From: Lachnospiraceae bacterium UBA1753
Lineage (GTDB): Bacteria > Bacillota > Clostridia > Lachnospirales > Lachnospiraceae
Assembly: GCA_002317595.1 (NCBI GenBank)
Contig: DCHL01000103.1
Span: forward strand, 1 to 53,467
Reading direction: 5' to 3'
DNA length: 53,467 nt
Shown here: positions 33,641 to 42,384 of the stretch, one piece after another
How positions within the stretch are numbered: position 1 is the stretch's first letter
Layout of the letters: the number at the start of each line of letters is the position of its first letter
Position numbers and translations under genes: made by a program
The notes under the pieces: generated by a model
Told to the model about the DNA's origin: nothing
Databases searched by the model: none
The model's input: the letters and a program-made list of their open reading frames with translations, nothing else

Positions 33641-35095
33641 TTATTCTACAATAACGTCAAGGTTGTCTGCTACGTTTGACTTGAAGCCTGCGATAGCATC
33701 CTCTCTTGTCTTCTCACCAGAAGTGTATGCACGAACTGCATCTCTCCAGTACTGGTTGATTGTCTCATCGTACTGAGTAAGGTTCTTACCATTTGCATAA
33801 GCGTTAGCAGGAACGAATGCATCGAACATATTCTGTCCACCAAGGAACTCGAGCTCGCCATTTGACTTAGACATTACAGTACCAGAAGCAACTGAATCCT
33901 TTGTGCCGCCCTCTCCATTGAGAGTTCCGTTTGCCCACTTGTACTGAAGTCCATCCTCTGAACAATCAAGTGTGATCCACTCGATAAGCTTTCCAACAGC
34001 TTCCTTCTTCTCTGAGTTTGCGTTTGCAAGTACCCATGTACCACCCCAGAAGAATCCGATAGGAGGCTCACATACTGCCCAATCACCATATGTACCCTCG
34101 CCAACTGCTTCTCCGCCGCAGTTAGGAGCAAGTGTGTAGTTGATAAGCCATGCAGGTCCGAAGAAACCGAAGATAGGCTTCTCGCCTTCGCCCTTCATGT
34201 CAGCGAACCAAGCATCCTGCCAGTCCTGAGTATCATTGTGGTAACCGTTAACCTTAAGCTCGTTTGAAAGGTCGATGAATGCCTCTCTCTTAGGATCGAT
34301 TGTAAGCTTTCCGTCTACAATCCAACCCTGATCAGAGCTGTTCTCAACTGCGTGCCAGATATCTCCATCACCAGAAACAATTCCGTAGCCCTTAGCCTTA
34401 AGCTGCTCAGCTGCTGCGAAGAATGCATCCCATGAACCTGAGCCACCGCCGATGATCTTGCTGATCTCTGCGGGATCGTCTGTTCCGAATGTATCCTTAG
34501 CGAGTGAACGACGGTAGATGAATGCTCCACCTGTTGCCTGGTATCCAAGACCAACAAGAGCGCCATCAGAAGGTCTTGTTCCGATATCTACTGTATACTG
34601 AGCGATATCAGCTGCCTTAACCTCAGCGTCAACGTCGATTCCAAGATCAGCATAAGGAGCTGCGAATGAAGATGCATCACCCTGTGTATACTTAAGAACG
34701 AAAGCTGACTCTGCACAGTACATATCAGGAGCGTCTGCGCCGCCGCCTGCAAGTGCTGCATCAAGTGCGGGCTGGTAAGCACCGTCTGTTGTTGCGATGA
34801 TAGTAGGAACTACTTCGTAATCGAACTCAGGATGAGTTTCCTTATACTTCTCGATCATCTTAGGTACTTCGTCTGTGAATGTCCAAAGGTTAATAACCTT
34901 GTCACCAGATGCTGCCTCTGCTGCGGGTGCTTCCTCTGCTGCAGGTGCCTCTTCTGCTGCGGGTGCTTCCTCAGCTGCCTCAGCTGCAGGTGCCTCAGCT
35001 GCAGGTGCGGGTGCTGCTGCTTCAGCGCCACAACCAACAAGCATTGTTCCAACCATTGCTACGCAAAGGAGAACAGATACAATTTTCTTCTTCAT
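33641..35095 (-). CDS. Sugar-binding lipoprotein of an ABC transporter
   Basis: The 484-residue lipoprotein has a signal ending MLVGCG (C22) and an Ala/Pro/Glu-rich linker of about 45 residues with repeated EEAPAA units. A CUT1-type extracellular solute-binding domain follows (VINLWTFTDEVPKMIEKYKE, then YQPALDAALAGGGADAPDMY). The linker may hold the binding domain away from the membrane. GGGAGG precedes the ATG. It is the first gene of the operon and faces an AraC regulator. Substrate is unknown; the GH3 enzyme suggests a beta-linked oligosaccharide. Confidence 0.93.
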   Translation of the reverse strand: MKKKIVSVLLCVAMVGTMLVGCGAEAAAPAPAAEAPAAEAAEEAPAAEEAPAAEEAPAAEAASGDKVINLWTFTDEVPKMIEKYKETHPEFDYEVVPTIIATTDGAYQPALDAALAGGGADAPDMYCAESAFVLKYTQGDASSFAAPYADLGIDVDAEVKAADIAQYTVDIGTRPSDGALVGLGYQATGGAFIYRRSLAKDTFGTDDPAEISKIIGGGSGSWDAFFAAAEQLKAKGYGIVSGDGDIWHAVENSSDQGWIVDGKLTIDPKREAFIDLSNELKVNGYHNDTQDWQDAWFADMKGEGEKPIFGFFGPAWLINYTLAPNCGGEAVGEGTYGDWAVCEPPIGFFWGGTWVLANANSEKKEAVGKLIEWITLDCSEDGLQYKWANGTLNGEGGTKDSVASGTVMSKSNGELEFLGGQNMFDAFVPANAYANGKNLTQYDETINQYWRDAVRAYTSGEKTREDAIAGFKSNVADNLDVIVE

Positions 35096-35476
35096 TTGGT
35101 TTTTCCTCCCATAGATTATTTTCCCCCCAAGGGGTTTTGTTTTTAGGTGAGGTTATCATAACAATTTGTTCATAATTCATACACAAAATAATTGCTATAT
35201 TACTTACTAATTATTGCTATTCTATCGATGACTTTTATCTGATTTCAAACGTTTTCGTAAGGAAAAATATACAATTTTGCACAACGAAATCGTTTATTAA
35301 GGCTATTACGTTACCCATTTTTTATTGAAAATATACAAAATTACCGCAATTTTCGAAAACCCTATTTTCATAAAACAGAATAATATGTATGCTAAAGTAT
35401 ACTTAAATTATGAACTAAAAATCGTGAGTCAACATGGTTGCTCATCAGAATTCTATTAAAATAAGGGGAATAAGTC
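35096..35476. promoter_or_regulatory. 381-base divergent regulatory region between sugar operon and AraC gene
   Basis: This AT-rich gap has no gene. It holds several palindromes that could bind regulators: AAACGTTTT (35247-35255), AACGAAATCGTT (35283-35294), TTTTCGAAAA (35350-35359) and AAGTATACTT (35395-35404). The first two have the central CG seen in LacI/CcpA-type operators, but neither is a clean cre site. AraC sites are expected here. A possible plus-strand promoter, TTTTCA-17-TATGCT, lies near 35366-35394. Exact promoters are not certain. Confidence 0.5.
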
Positions 35477-36400
35477 GTGATTGAACAATTATCCGGCGTA
35501 CATGAAGTCGTCAGCTTTATGGAACAGACGCATCTGCGGCTGTATGAAAATAATACTGCGGAAAACTTTCCGACACACTGGCATAAGCCAGTTGAGATAA
35601 TTATGCCTACTGAAGGATGGTATGAGGCTACTATAGGAAATGACACGTTCAGAATACAGCCCTACGAAATCCTGTTTGTCTGTCCAAGCGTTCTGCACAG
35701 CATTGTTGCACCTGACAGAGGCACGAGAATCATCTTCCAGGTTGATATGTCTGTTGTAAGTGAAATATATGGACTCAACTCCATTATTTCATTACTTAAC
35801 CCATATGCCGTGTTCACACCTGAGAACGCTCCTGCAATACATGATGAACTTGTAAAAATCATTCTGGAAATAGTCAAGGAATACAGACAGAGCAGTGATC
35901 TTAACAATAAGCCAGTGCATAATCCAAAGGAATCACTTACTGTCAGCGACAACAGCATGTGCGAGCTGGCAATCTATGCTCTTATGATAAGAATGATTAC
36001 ATTAATCAGCCGCCACAGGATTCAGGCCAATCAGATTGATTCGCACAATCTTGATAAACAGCAGGAGTACATCAGTAAGTTCATGTCAATCTGTGAATAT
36101 ATTGACTCCCATTTTTCTGAGGATCTGTCACTGGAAGCAATTGCGGCCATGAGCAATTTCAGCAAGTACCACTTTTCACGCCTGTTTAAGGACTTTACCA
36201 ATATGTCCTTCTATAAATACGTGAACAGAAAACGCATTTCCTATGCTGAGCAGCTTCTCACAAACCCGAAGCTTTCAGCAACTGAGGTGGCGATCATGTC
36301 TGGATTCTCATCACAGTCAGCATTTATAAGAATGTTCAGGCAGTTTAACAACTGCACTCCTACTGAATTCAGGAAGATGCTTCAGCTTCATGAGTTCTGA
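35477..36400 (+). CDS. AraC-family transcriptional regulator
   Basis: The 307-residue protein has an N-terminal cupin domain (HWHKPVEIIMPTEGWYEATI, residues about 34-53) and a C-terminal double helix-turn-helix (FSEDLSLEAIAAMSNFSKYH, then LSATEVAIMSGFSSQSAFIR). The start is GTG with AGGGGAA upstream. It is divergent from the binding-protein gene and most likely controls that operon in response to a sugar (inference). Its 3' end overlaps the convergent RluA gene by 32 bases. Confidence 0.93.
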   Translation: MIEQLSGVHEVVSFMEQTHLRLYENNTAENFPTHWHKPVEIIMPTEGWYEATIGNDTFRIQPYEILFVCPSVLHSIVAPDRGTRIIFQVDMSVVSEIYGLNSIISLLNPYAVFTPENAPAIHDELVKIILEIVKEYRQSSDLNNKPVHNPKESLTVSDNSMCELAIYALMIRMITLISRHRIQANQIDSHNLDKQQEYISKFMSICEYIDSHFSEDLSLEAIAAMSNFSKYHFSRLFKDFTNMSFYKYVNRKRISYAEQLLTNPKLSATEVAIMSGFSSQSAFIRMFRQFNNCTPTEFRKMLQLHEF

Positions 36401-37079
36401 CAAATTCTTTTCCTGATGGCAGGGACAGGCTCTCTGCCGTCAGGGCAATGGCACCTCTTTTTAACTCACATATCTTCGAATATTTTTTCTCGGCAGACAT
36501 CCCACCGTATTTTACATCTCCATATATCGGCATGCCGGCATTAGACAGCTGCACTCTTATCTGGTGATGTCGCCCTGTCTGCAGCTTTATTCTCAATCTG
36601 TAAAATCTGAATCCTGTTTCTGAATATACAGCATCAGCATTCTCACATGGGTCTGCCGTGAATTCAAGAACTGCCTTTTTTGCACCCTTCGTGCCCTCAC
36701 TTACAACGCAAGAGGTATTGCTCTTCGTGTCCTTCAGAAGATAATCCGTGAGTATCTGCCTTCCTTCAGGAATGACATCCTTTGAGCAGACTATAGCAGA
36801 ATATATCTTACATGCAGTCTTCTCCCTGAAATATCCCGAGAGCTCAGCTGCAGCTTTTGGCGTCTTTGCAAAAGCGACCAGTCCTGCAACGGGCTGGTCA
36901 AGTCTGTGAACTACGGCAAGATACGGCTCCCGTCCGGCATTCCCAGGCTTCTTTGCTAGATAGCTCTTCAAGAGACTTTCGAGGTCCTTTTCTGCTAACT
37001 TTCTGGTCTGAACAGCCACTCCTGCCGGCTTATCTGCCACAATTATCTCATTATCTTCGTAAACAATGCGAAGTTCCAT
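36369..37079 (-). CDS. RluA-family RNA pseudouridine synthase
   Basis: The 236-residue protein has the catalytic motif HRLDQPVAGLVAFAKT, with the conserved Asp in RLD, and a C-terminal pattern GRHHQIRVQLSNAGMPIYGD. These mark an RluA-type enzyme that isomerises uridine in rRNA or tRNA. Lack of an S4 domain and the short length do not define the target site. GGGAGAG precedes the ATG. It follows the two-component pair. Confidence 0.92.
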   Translation of the reverse strand: MELRIVYEDNEIIVADKPAGVAVQTRKLAEKDLESLLKSYLAKKPGNAGREPYLAVVHRLDQPVAGLVAFAKTPKAAAELSGYFREKTACKIYSAIVCSKDVIPEGRQILTDYLLKDTKSNTSCVVSEGTKGAKKAVLEFTADPCENADAVYSETGFRFYRLRIKLQTGRHHQIRVQLSNAGMPIYGDVKYGGMSAEKKYSKICELKRGAIALTAESLSLPSGKEFVRTHEAEASS

Positions 37080-37096
37080 ATCTCTCCCGATGTAAA

Positions 37097-37786
37097 TTAA
37101 ACCTTGAATCTATAACCAACGCCCCAGATAGTCTCTATATACTGTGGGTTTGAAGTATCATACTCAATCTTCTCTCTGATTTTTTTGATATGGACTGTTA
37201 CAGTTGCGATATCACCAATCGATTCCATATCCCAGATATTTCTGAAGAGTTCATCCTTTGAAAAAACACGGTTTGGATTTGAAGCAAGGAAAGTAAGCAG
37301 GTCAAACTCCTTTGTCGTAAGCTGCTTCTCCTCGTTATTGAGGAATACCCTTCTTGCGGTCTTGTCAATCTTAAGTCCACGTATTTCTATAATATCATTC
37401 TGTGGCTGTGCCGCTGTCACGAGTCTTTCGTATCTGGTAAGATGCGCCTTCACCCTGGCCACCAGCTCATTTGGCGAAAAGGGCTTTGTCATATAGTCAT
37501 CAGCGCCAAGTCCAAGCCCACGAATCTTGTCAATGTCATCCTTCTTTGCAGATACCATCAGTATTGGTGTATTCTTGACCTCGCGAATTTTTTTGCATAT
37601 TGAAAATCCGTCAAGTCCTGGTAACATCAGGTCGAGAATATACAAATCAAAATCCTCGCCCATTGCTCTTTCAAGGCCCTTGTCTCCCTCGCTCTCTGTC
37701 ACGACGTCATATCCACTCATCTCAAGATAATCCTTCTCGAGGTCTGCAATTGCAACTTCATCTTCAATAATCAGTATTCTGCTCAT
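37097..37786 (-). CDS. OmpR/PhoB-type response regulator
   Basis: The 229-residue protein has a receiver domain with phosphorylation site D52 (YILDLMLPG) and a winged-helix DNA-binding domain (LTTKEFDLLTFLASNPNRVF, then VTVHIKKIREKI). The start overlaps the histidine-kinase stop by four bases (ATGA), so the pair is co-expressed. Target genes are unknown. Confidence 0.95.
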   Translation of the reverse strand: MSRILIIEDEVAIADLEKDYLEMSGYDVVTESEGDKGLERAMGEDFDLYILDLMLPGLDGFSICKKIREVKNTPILMVSAKKDDIDKIRGLGLGADDYMTKPFSPNELVARVKAHLTRYERLVTAAQPQNDIIEIRGLKIDKTARRVFLNNEEKQLTTKEFDLLTFLASNPNRVFSKDELFRNIWDMESIGDIATVTVHIKKIREKIEYDTSNPQYIETIWGVGYRFKV

Positions 37787-38937
37787 TTCTGTTCCTCATA
37801 CTTTCTCAATTCAATGTGCATTGTTGTTCCTTCTCCCACTGTGCTTGTCGCCCAGATTCGTCCTCCATGGTCTTCAACAATTTTCTTTACAATGGACAGA
37901 CCTATTCCGCTTCCACCAGTTGTGGAAGAGCGCGATGCGTCCGACCTGAAGAATCTGTCAAAAATCTGTGGCAGCTCCTTTGCCTGTATTCCCTGTCCAT
38001 TGTCCGATATCTCAATCAGCACAAATGTCTCTGCATCACGGAGGTTTATCCTTATTCGACCCTGTGCCTTATCGCTGTATTTTATCGAGTTACCGACAAT
38101 ATTGTTGATTACCTTGCGCAGCTGCTCGGAGTCTGCAATTATCTGCGTTCCCTCAGGCACATCGTTCCTGTATGTCAGACTGAAATTCCTGCTCTCAAGC
38201 TCTGCTCCAAGGTCATCCGTACAGTCCTGAAAATACTCTCCAATATCGATTTTGGCAAAATTGTATGGAATGCGGCTCTGATCAATGTGGGTGTAATACG
38301 TCAACTCATTAAGAAGCTTATCAAGCTCCCCTGCCTTGTTGTAGATTGTCCGCAGATATTTCTCCTGCTTCTCCGGAGTCACTGCTACTCCATCAAGAAG
38401 TCCCTCGGCATATCCCTTGATAGTGGTAATCGGCGTCTTCAGGTCATGGGTGATATTACTTATCAGCTGCCTGTTGAGTTCCTCATTCTCAATCTTGCCC
38501 TCTGCAGATTCCTTAAGCCTGCGTCTCATATCCTCAAAGTCCATACAGAGCTCATCCAGCTCATCATCATGTCCTGCTGGTTCGATGGTAAAGTCCAGAT
38601 CACCCTCGGCAATTCTCTTCGTCGCCTCCGACAGAACCTTAAGGGGCGACATGATATCACTGTACACTCTCGAATAGAGCAGTATTCCAAGCATTATCAG
38701 GATAAAAATTACACAGACCAGCATTCTCAGTGCTGTAATCTGAACCGATGGTACGAAATCACTGCCGTACTGGTTACGCATCTTTGATATTGCAAAATGG
38801 GACATTCCCACGCCCACCATCGCAATTATTACATTTGCAATGATTGTTCCGAGAACAAAGGTGACAATCATTCTCTTCTTCAGTTTTGAATTCGGCTTAT
38901 CGCAGTCGCAATTTCCGTCTTTTTTAAACATTTTCAT
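37783..38937 (-). CDS. Sensor histidine kinase (EnvZ/PhoR-like)
   Basis: The 384-residue protein has two membrane helices (about 22-45 and 68-90), a HAMP domain, a phosphoacceptor H in ISNITHDLKTPITTIKGYAE, and HATPase motifs (NIVGNSIKYSD, EISDNGQGI, GSGIGLSIVKKIV). The frame extends to a TTG at 38991 without a convincing start. TATACT lies seven bases before the ATG at 38937, so the mRNA may be leaderless. The next ATG at 38931 is an alternative. Confidence 0.9.
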   Translation of the reverse strand: MKMFKKDGNCDCDKPNSKLKKRMIVTFVLGTIIANVIIAMVGVGMSHFAISKMRNQYGSDFVPSVQITALRMLVCVIFILIMLGILLYSRVYSDIMSPLKVLSEATKRIAEGDLDFTIEPAGHDDELDELCMDFEDMRRRLKESAEGKIENEELNRQLISNITHDLKTPITTIKGYAEGLLDGVAVTPEKQEKYLRTIYNKAGELDKLLNELTYYTHIDQSRIPYNFAKIDIGEYFQDCTDDLGAELESRNFSLTYRNDVPEGTQIIADSEQLRKVINNIVGNSIKYSDKAQGRIRINLRDAETFVLIEISDNGQGIQAKELPQIFDRFFRSDASRSSTTGGSGIGLSIVKKIVEDHGGRIWATSTVGEGTTMHIELRKYEEQK

Positions 38938-39005
38938 AAGAGATAGTATACGACAGTTGTTAGCAGTAAAGGTTAAACTTTTTATAAACAATAATTAAAA
39001 TGAAA

Positions 39006-40160
39006 TTAAGCGAAGAACTTATCATTTCCAGCAATCAGCTCGTATATCCTTGCTGTGAGTGTCACCGGGTCATCTGTTCCCCTGCAGAAAATATTTTTTT
39101 CTGCATCATACGTGAATTCCAGCTGTGTAGCGCATACCTTTTCATACTCACCTCTGAGCTCATCTGTCCACAGATTAAAGGCATCATATATTCTCCCGAG
39201 TTCAAAGGCAGGTGAGTTATACCCATACGCAAAGAGATTGTATTTTACATCGAGCTTTGACTTCACTCTTGTACCGTCAAGCTTCCTGTCAGCATCAGCA
39301 AGCTTCTCGATATATGGAACTGACGATGTGTAGGAAAGATATTTCCGAAACTGCGACGAGCCAAGGAACCCTATTTCCTTATAGTTTTCCTTAAGGATTA
39401 CAAATCCATAGGCACTGAAAGAATTGTAGCCCTCCTCCTTATATGCCATCGATGGCCTTCCAATCTTTTCCTGAACATCAGATTTGAGGTCCCTGTATAT
39501 TCTTCCAAAATAACTGATCAGGCCGTTCTGGTCATTTGCCGTGAAATGTCCGACCCTGCCATCAGCCCTAACCTTCATATTCTGAGGAAGGCGGGCAATG
39601 AATCGCTCGAGCCTCTCCTCAATGTCCTTATCTTCACGGTAATTATTTATCATTGCGCCCGCTGCCGCAAACCAGAGCTGATGGTTGAAGGTCACATCAA
39701 TTCCAAGAACTTCATTTTTTGTATTGCGGCGAAACCACAGGCCTAATCTTTCATTAAATGGCACAACGTTGAACAGGAGTGATGCTCTCGCGTAGTACTT
39801 GTCATCTCCTGTAACCCTTGCAGCATAAATCAATCCTTCAATAATCCATGCAGGCCCAATCACTCCATTCACCTCATCAGGACCTGATGTATCACGGCAT
39901 TTATAAACTCCGAGACCATTGTGATACGGCGAATCCATAATTGCGTCAGCCAGCGTCACAACAATATTTTTATACCTTTCTTCACCAGTGTGTCTGAAAT
40001 ACTCAGCAAATACCACACACCAGTGTGCCATATTTCTCACGTTTGTTTCGTTGTTGTAGTAGGGACCGTTATTTCCGGAGATGACGGCAGACGCACCAAT
40101 ATTTTCTATCTGCTGCGCCATATCGAGAGCAACTTTGTTAACTGTTTCATATAATTTCAT
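39006..40160 (-). CDS. Predicted all-alpha (toroid-like) protein, possible carbohydrate-active enzyme
   Basis: I cannot assign a family. The 384-residue product has repeating helix-pair patterns of an alpha/alpha toroid: NMAHWCVVFAEYFRHTGEER, GPAWIIEGLIYAARVTGDDK and FNHQLWFAAAGAMINNYRED. This layout occurs in glycoside hydrolases, polysaccharide lyases and sugar epimerases. No signal peptide is seen. GAGG six bases before the ATG supports the start. It lies between a two-component pair and a DAACS transporter, with a terminator between it and the transporter, so it is probably a separate unit. Confidence 0.6.
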   Translation of the reverse strand: MKLYETVNKVALDMAQQIENIGASAVISGNNGPYYNNETNVRNMAHWCVVFAEYFRHTGEERYKNIVVTLADAIMDSPYHNGLGVYKCRDTSGPDEVNGVIGPAWIIEGLIYAARVTGDDKYYARASLLFNVVPFNERLGLWFRRNTKNEVLGIDVTFNHQLWFAAAGAMINNYREDKDIEERLERFIARLPQNMKVRADGRVGHFTANDQNGLISYFGRIYRDLKSDVQEKIGRPSMAYKEEGYNSFSAYGFVILKENYKEIGFLGSSQFRKYLSYTSSVPYIEKLADADRKLDGTRVKSKLDVKYNLFAYGYNSPAFELGRIYDAFNLWTDELRGEYEKVCATQLEFTYDAEKNIFCRGTDDPVTLTARIYELIAGNDKFFA

Positions 40161-40209
40161 ATCAGACCTCATTTTCAATCTGCACATATTCTATAAAATA
40201 ATTTAAACA

Positions 40210-40236
40210 GCGGCCCACGGATAATCCGTGAACCGC
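40210..40236 (-). terminator. Terminator after the DAACS transporter
   Basis: On the minus strand GCGGTTCACGG pairs with CCGTGGGCCGC around a short loop, followed by a T-rich stretch. It lies between the transporter stop (40265) and the toroid-like gene. Confidence 0.8.
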
Positions 40237-40264
40237 TTTCATTCTGAATAATTCAGTCCAGTAC

Positions 40265-41473
40265 CTATTTCTTTTCTGTCACATTCTTAAGCGTATGCTT
40301 GAGAACGGTACTGCAGGCAAGGTCACCAAGTACGTTTACACAGGTTGCGCCCATATCAGCAAGTGTATTTACGCTGATGTAAACACCAAGAATTGTGTTA
40401 AGTGGAAGTCCTGCGATAGGTGCAAGTGCTGCAAATGCTGCAATGGCACCACCGGGAACACCAGGTGTACCGATACTGAGAAGTACGTTACATGCAAGGA
40501 TTGTAACCATTGTACCTGTTGTGAGCGGTACGCCACATGCAGATGCAAAGAATGTAATCATAAAACTCATAACGATGGAAACAGCGTCCATGTTGATTGT
40601 TGCACCAAGAGGAAGTGTAAGGGATGTAATCTCCTCAGGAATCTCAAGGTTTTCTGTTGCACACTTCATACTGATGGGAAGTGTAGCCGATGATGAGCAT
40701 GTTCCGAAAGCATTGAGCGCTGCAGGTGCAACACCCTTGAAGAACTTAATGGGGCTATACTTACCGGCAATCTTAACCATTCCACCATAAATGAGAATTG
40801 CATAGAGAGCATAGGTAATATACAGGGCAATCATAACCTGTGCAAGCTGAATCATTGTCTCGGTTCCGTTCATATGCATAACGGTTGCAATACAGCAGAG
40901 GACACCAACGGGTGTGAAAAGCATTACCTTGCTTACAACAAGAATCGAAATCTCATTAACTGAGTTGCATAAGTCAATGAAGGGCTTTGCCTTATCCTTA
41001 AGGCTTAAGCATGCAAGACCAATGATTACTGCAAATGCAAGTACCTGAAGCATATTTCCGTTTGTGAAGCTCGCAAAAGGATTTGAAGGAATGATGCTTG
41101 TTACTGTATCAAGAAGACCACTGAAGGTTGCTGCCTCTACTTCTGTGTCTGTTGCAACGATTGTTGCATTCTCACCAAGATGAAGAATCTTGGGTAAGAT
41201 AAGACCAAGTCCAGATGCGAATGCGGTTGTGCCTACATACCAAAGAATTGCATGAAGACCAATCTTTCCTGTCTTTGCAATGTTTCCAATTCCTACGATT
41301 CCAAGCACGAGGCTGCAGAATACGAGAGGATAAATCATCATCTTCAGTGCTGCCATATAGATGGTGGCAACAATACTAAGAGGTGTGTTTAACCAGTCAG
41401 GCATGATAATGCCGATGATAACTCCCAGCACCAGACAGATGGCAATCCATAATGTCACGTTGTACTTTTTCAT
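40265..41473 (-). CDS. Dicarboxylate/amino acid:cation symporter (DAACS, serine/threonine type)
   Basis: The 402-residue membrane protein matches DAACS carriers. It has the serine-rich re-entrant motif FGTCSSSATLPISMKCA, the NMD motif in LPLGATINMDAVSIV, and the second hairpin region GTPGVPGGAIAAFAALA. Closest patterns are SstT or GltP-like, carrying serine/threonine or acidic amino acids with sodium or protons; I cannot choose. GAAAGGA precedes the ATG. A 74-base gap separates it from the amidase gene, so co-transcription is possible. Confidence 0.9.
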   Translation of the reverse strand: MKKYNVTLWIAICLVLGVIIGIIMPDWLNTPLSIVATIYMAALKMMIYPLVFCSLVLGIVGIGNIAKTGKIGLHAILWYVGTTAFASGLGLILPKILHLGENATIVATDTEVEAATFSGLLDTVTSIIPSNPFASFTNGNMLQVLAFAVIIGLACLSLKDKAKPFIDLCNSVNEISILVVSKVMLFTPVGVLCCIATVMHMNGTETMIQLAQVMIALYITYALYAILIYGGMVKIAGKYSPIKFFKGVAPAALNAFGTCSSSATLPISMKCATENLEIPEEITSLTLPLGATINMDAVSIVMSFMITFFASACGVPLTTGTMVTILACNVLLSIGTPGVPGGAIAAFAALAPIAGLPLNTILGVYISVNTLADMGATCVNVLGDLACSTVLKHTLKNVTEKK

Positions 41474-41547
41474 TTTAATATCCTTTCTCCCATTTGTTCA
41501 TTTTATACATTACAACTGCTTAATTATAAATGAAACAGCCTGAAATG

Positions 41548-42372
41548 TCATTTCTTTTTAATATCGGGACAATCTGCATCCGTTTTAATGTCGCACCGGT
41601 CAGCAAGAGCCGGAAAACCAGATCTGTATTCCCGAACCCTATCTGTTTCTATTTCCGCCTTAAGAATCCCTGGTCTGTCATCGAGTTCTTTAACGATTGT
41701 CCCATCCGGTGACACAATCATACTATGCCCGGCATGCCGCACTCCGCAAAGCTCCCCTGCACAGTTGCAGGAAATAAGATAACTCTGGTTCTCAAGTGCC
41801 CTGACCTGATTAAAGAGTCTCCAATGTTCAAGTCTTGCCTCGGGCCAGTCGGATACTACAAGAAGTATTTCTGTTCCCGCATCAGTCATTGCCCTGAACT
41901 GCTCTGGGAAACGCAGGTCATAGCATGTCGCAAGACCGACACAGCCAAAATCTGTCTTTGCTGTAGCAATGCCGCTGCCAGCTTCAAGGAGCTTCGTCTC
42001 CTTAGATTCATATCCGAATAGATGCAGCTTATCGTAGGTCTGCAGCAAGGATCCATCTCTTCCAAACAGCATGGAGGTATTGTAATATTTCCCTTCCCTG
42101 CAGGTTATCATGCTGCCACCAAGAATATAGGAATTCAGCTTACGGGCTGCCTCAGATATCATTCTGGCAGTCTCACCGCTGTAATCCTCAGCGGAAGAGT
42201 AATACGCTTCGTAGTCAAAGAATCCACAGGGCCACAACTCGGGAAGCAGGATAATGTCAGCATCTCCCTCTGACATTTCTGAGAGAATTCTGTTCACCCG
42301 TTCTCTTCTTTTTTCGATTGTCTCACCGTCACTTACATCAAGCTGAATGGAACAGACACGTACAGTACTCAA
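41548..42372 (-). CDS. Nitrilase-superfamily amidase (omega-amidase-like)
   Basis: The 274-residue protein has the nitrilase Glu-Lys-Cys triad: E45 in LLPELWPCG, K115 in TYDKLHLFG and C150 in LATCYDLRFPEQF. This pattern resembles omega-amidases and related cytosolic C-N hydrolases. The start is TTG with GAGGG seven bases upstream, 12 bases after the SBP stop, so it is probably the fifth gene of the sugar-sensing operon. That linkage does not reveal a shared function. Confidence 0.88.
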   Translation of the reverse strand: MSTVRVCSIQLDVSDGETIEKRRERVNRILSEMSEGDADIILLPELWPCGFFDYEAYYSSAEDYSGETARMISEAARKLNSYILGGSMITCREGKYYNTSMLFGRDGSLLQTYDKLHLFGYESKETKLLEAGSGIATAKTDFGCVGLATCYDLRFPEQFRAMTDAGTEILLVVSDWPEARLEHWRLFNQVRALENQSYLISCNCAGELCGVRHAGHSMIVSPDGTIVKELDDRPGILKAEIETDRVREYRSGFPALADRCDIKTDADCPDIKKK

Positions 42373-42384
42373 TATTTTCCCTCA

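Noticed and set aside
34832..35175. Cysteine- and leucine-rich open frames opposite the binding-protein linker
   Set aside because: They are shadow frames of the Ala/Pro/Glu repeat linker on the other strand.
35240..35262. Canonical CcpA cre site
   Set aside because: The palindrome has the central CG but misses key outer bases of the cre consensus, so it is listed only as a possible operator.
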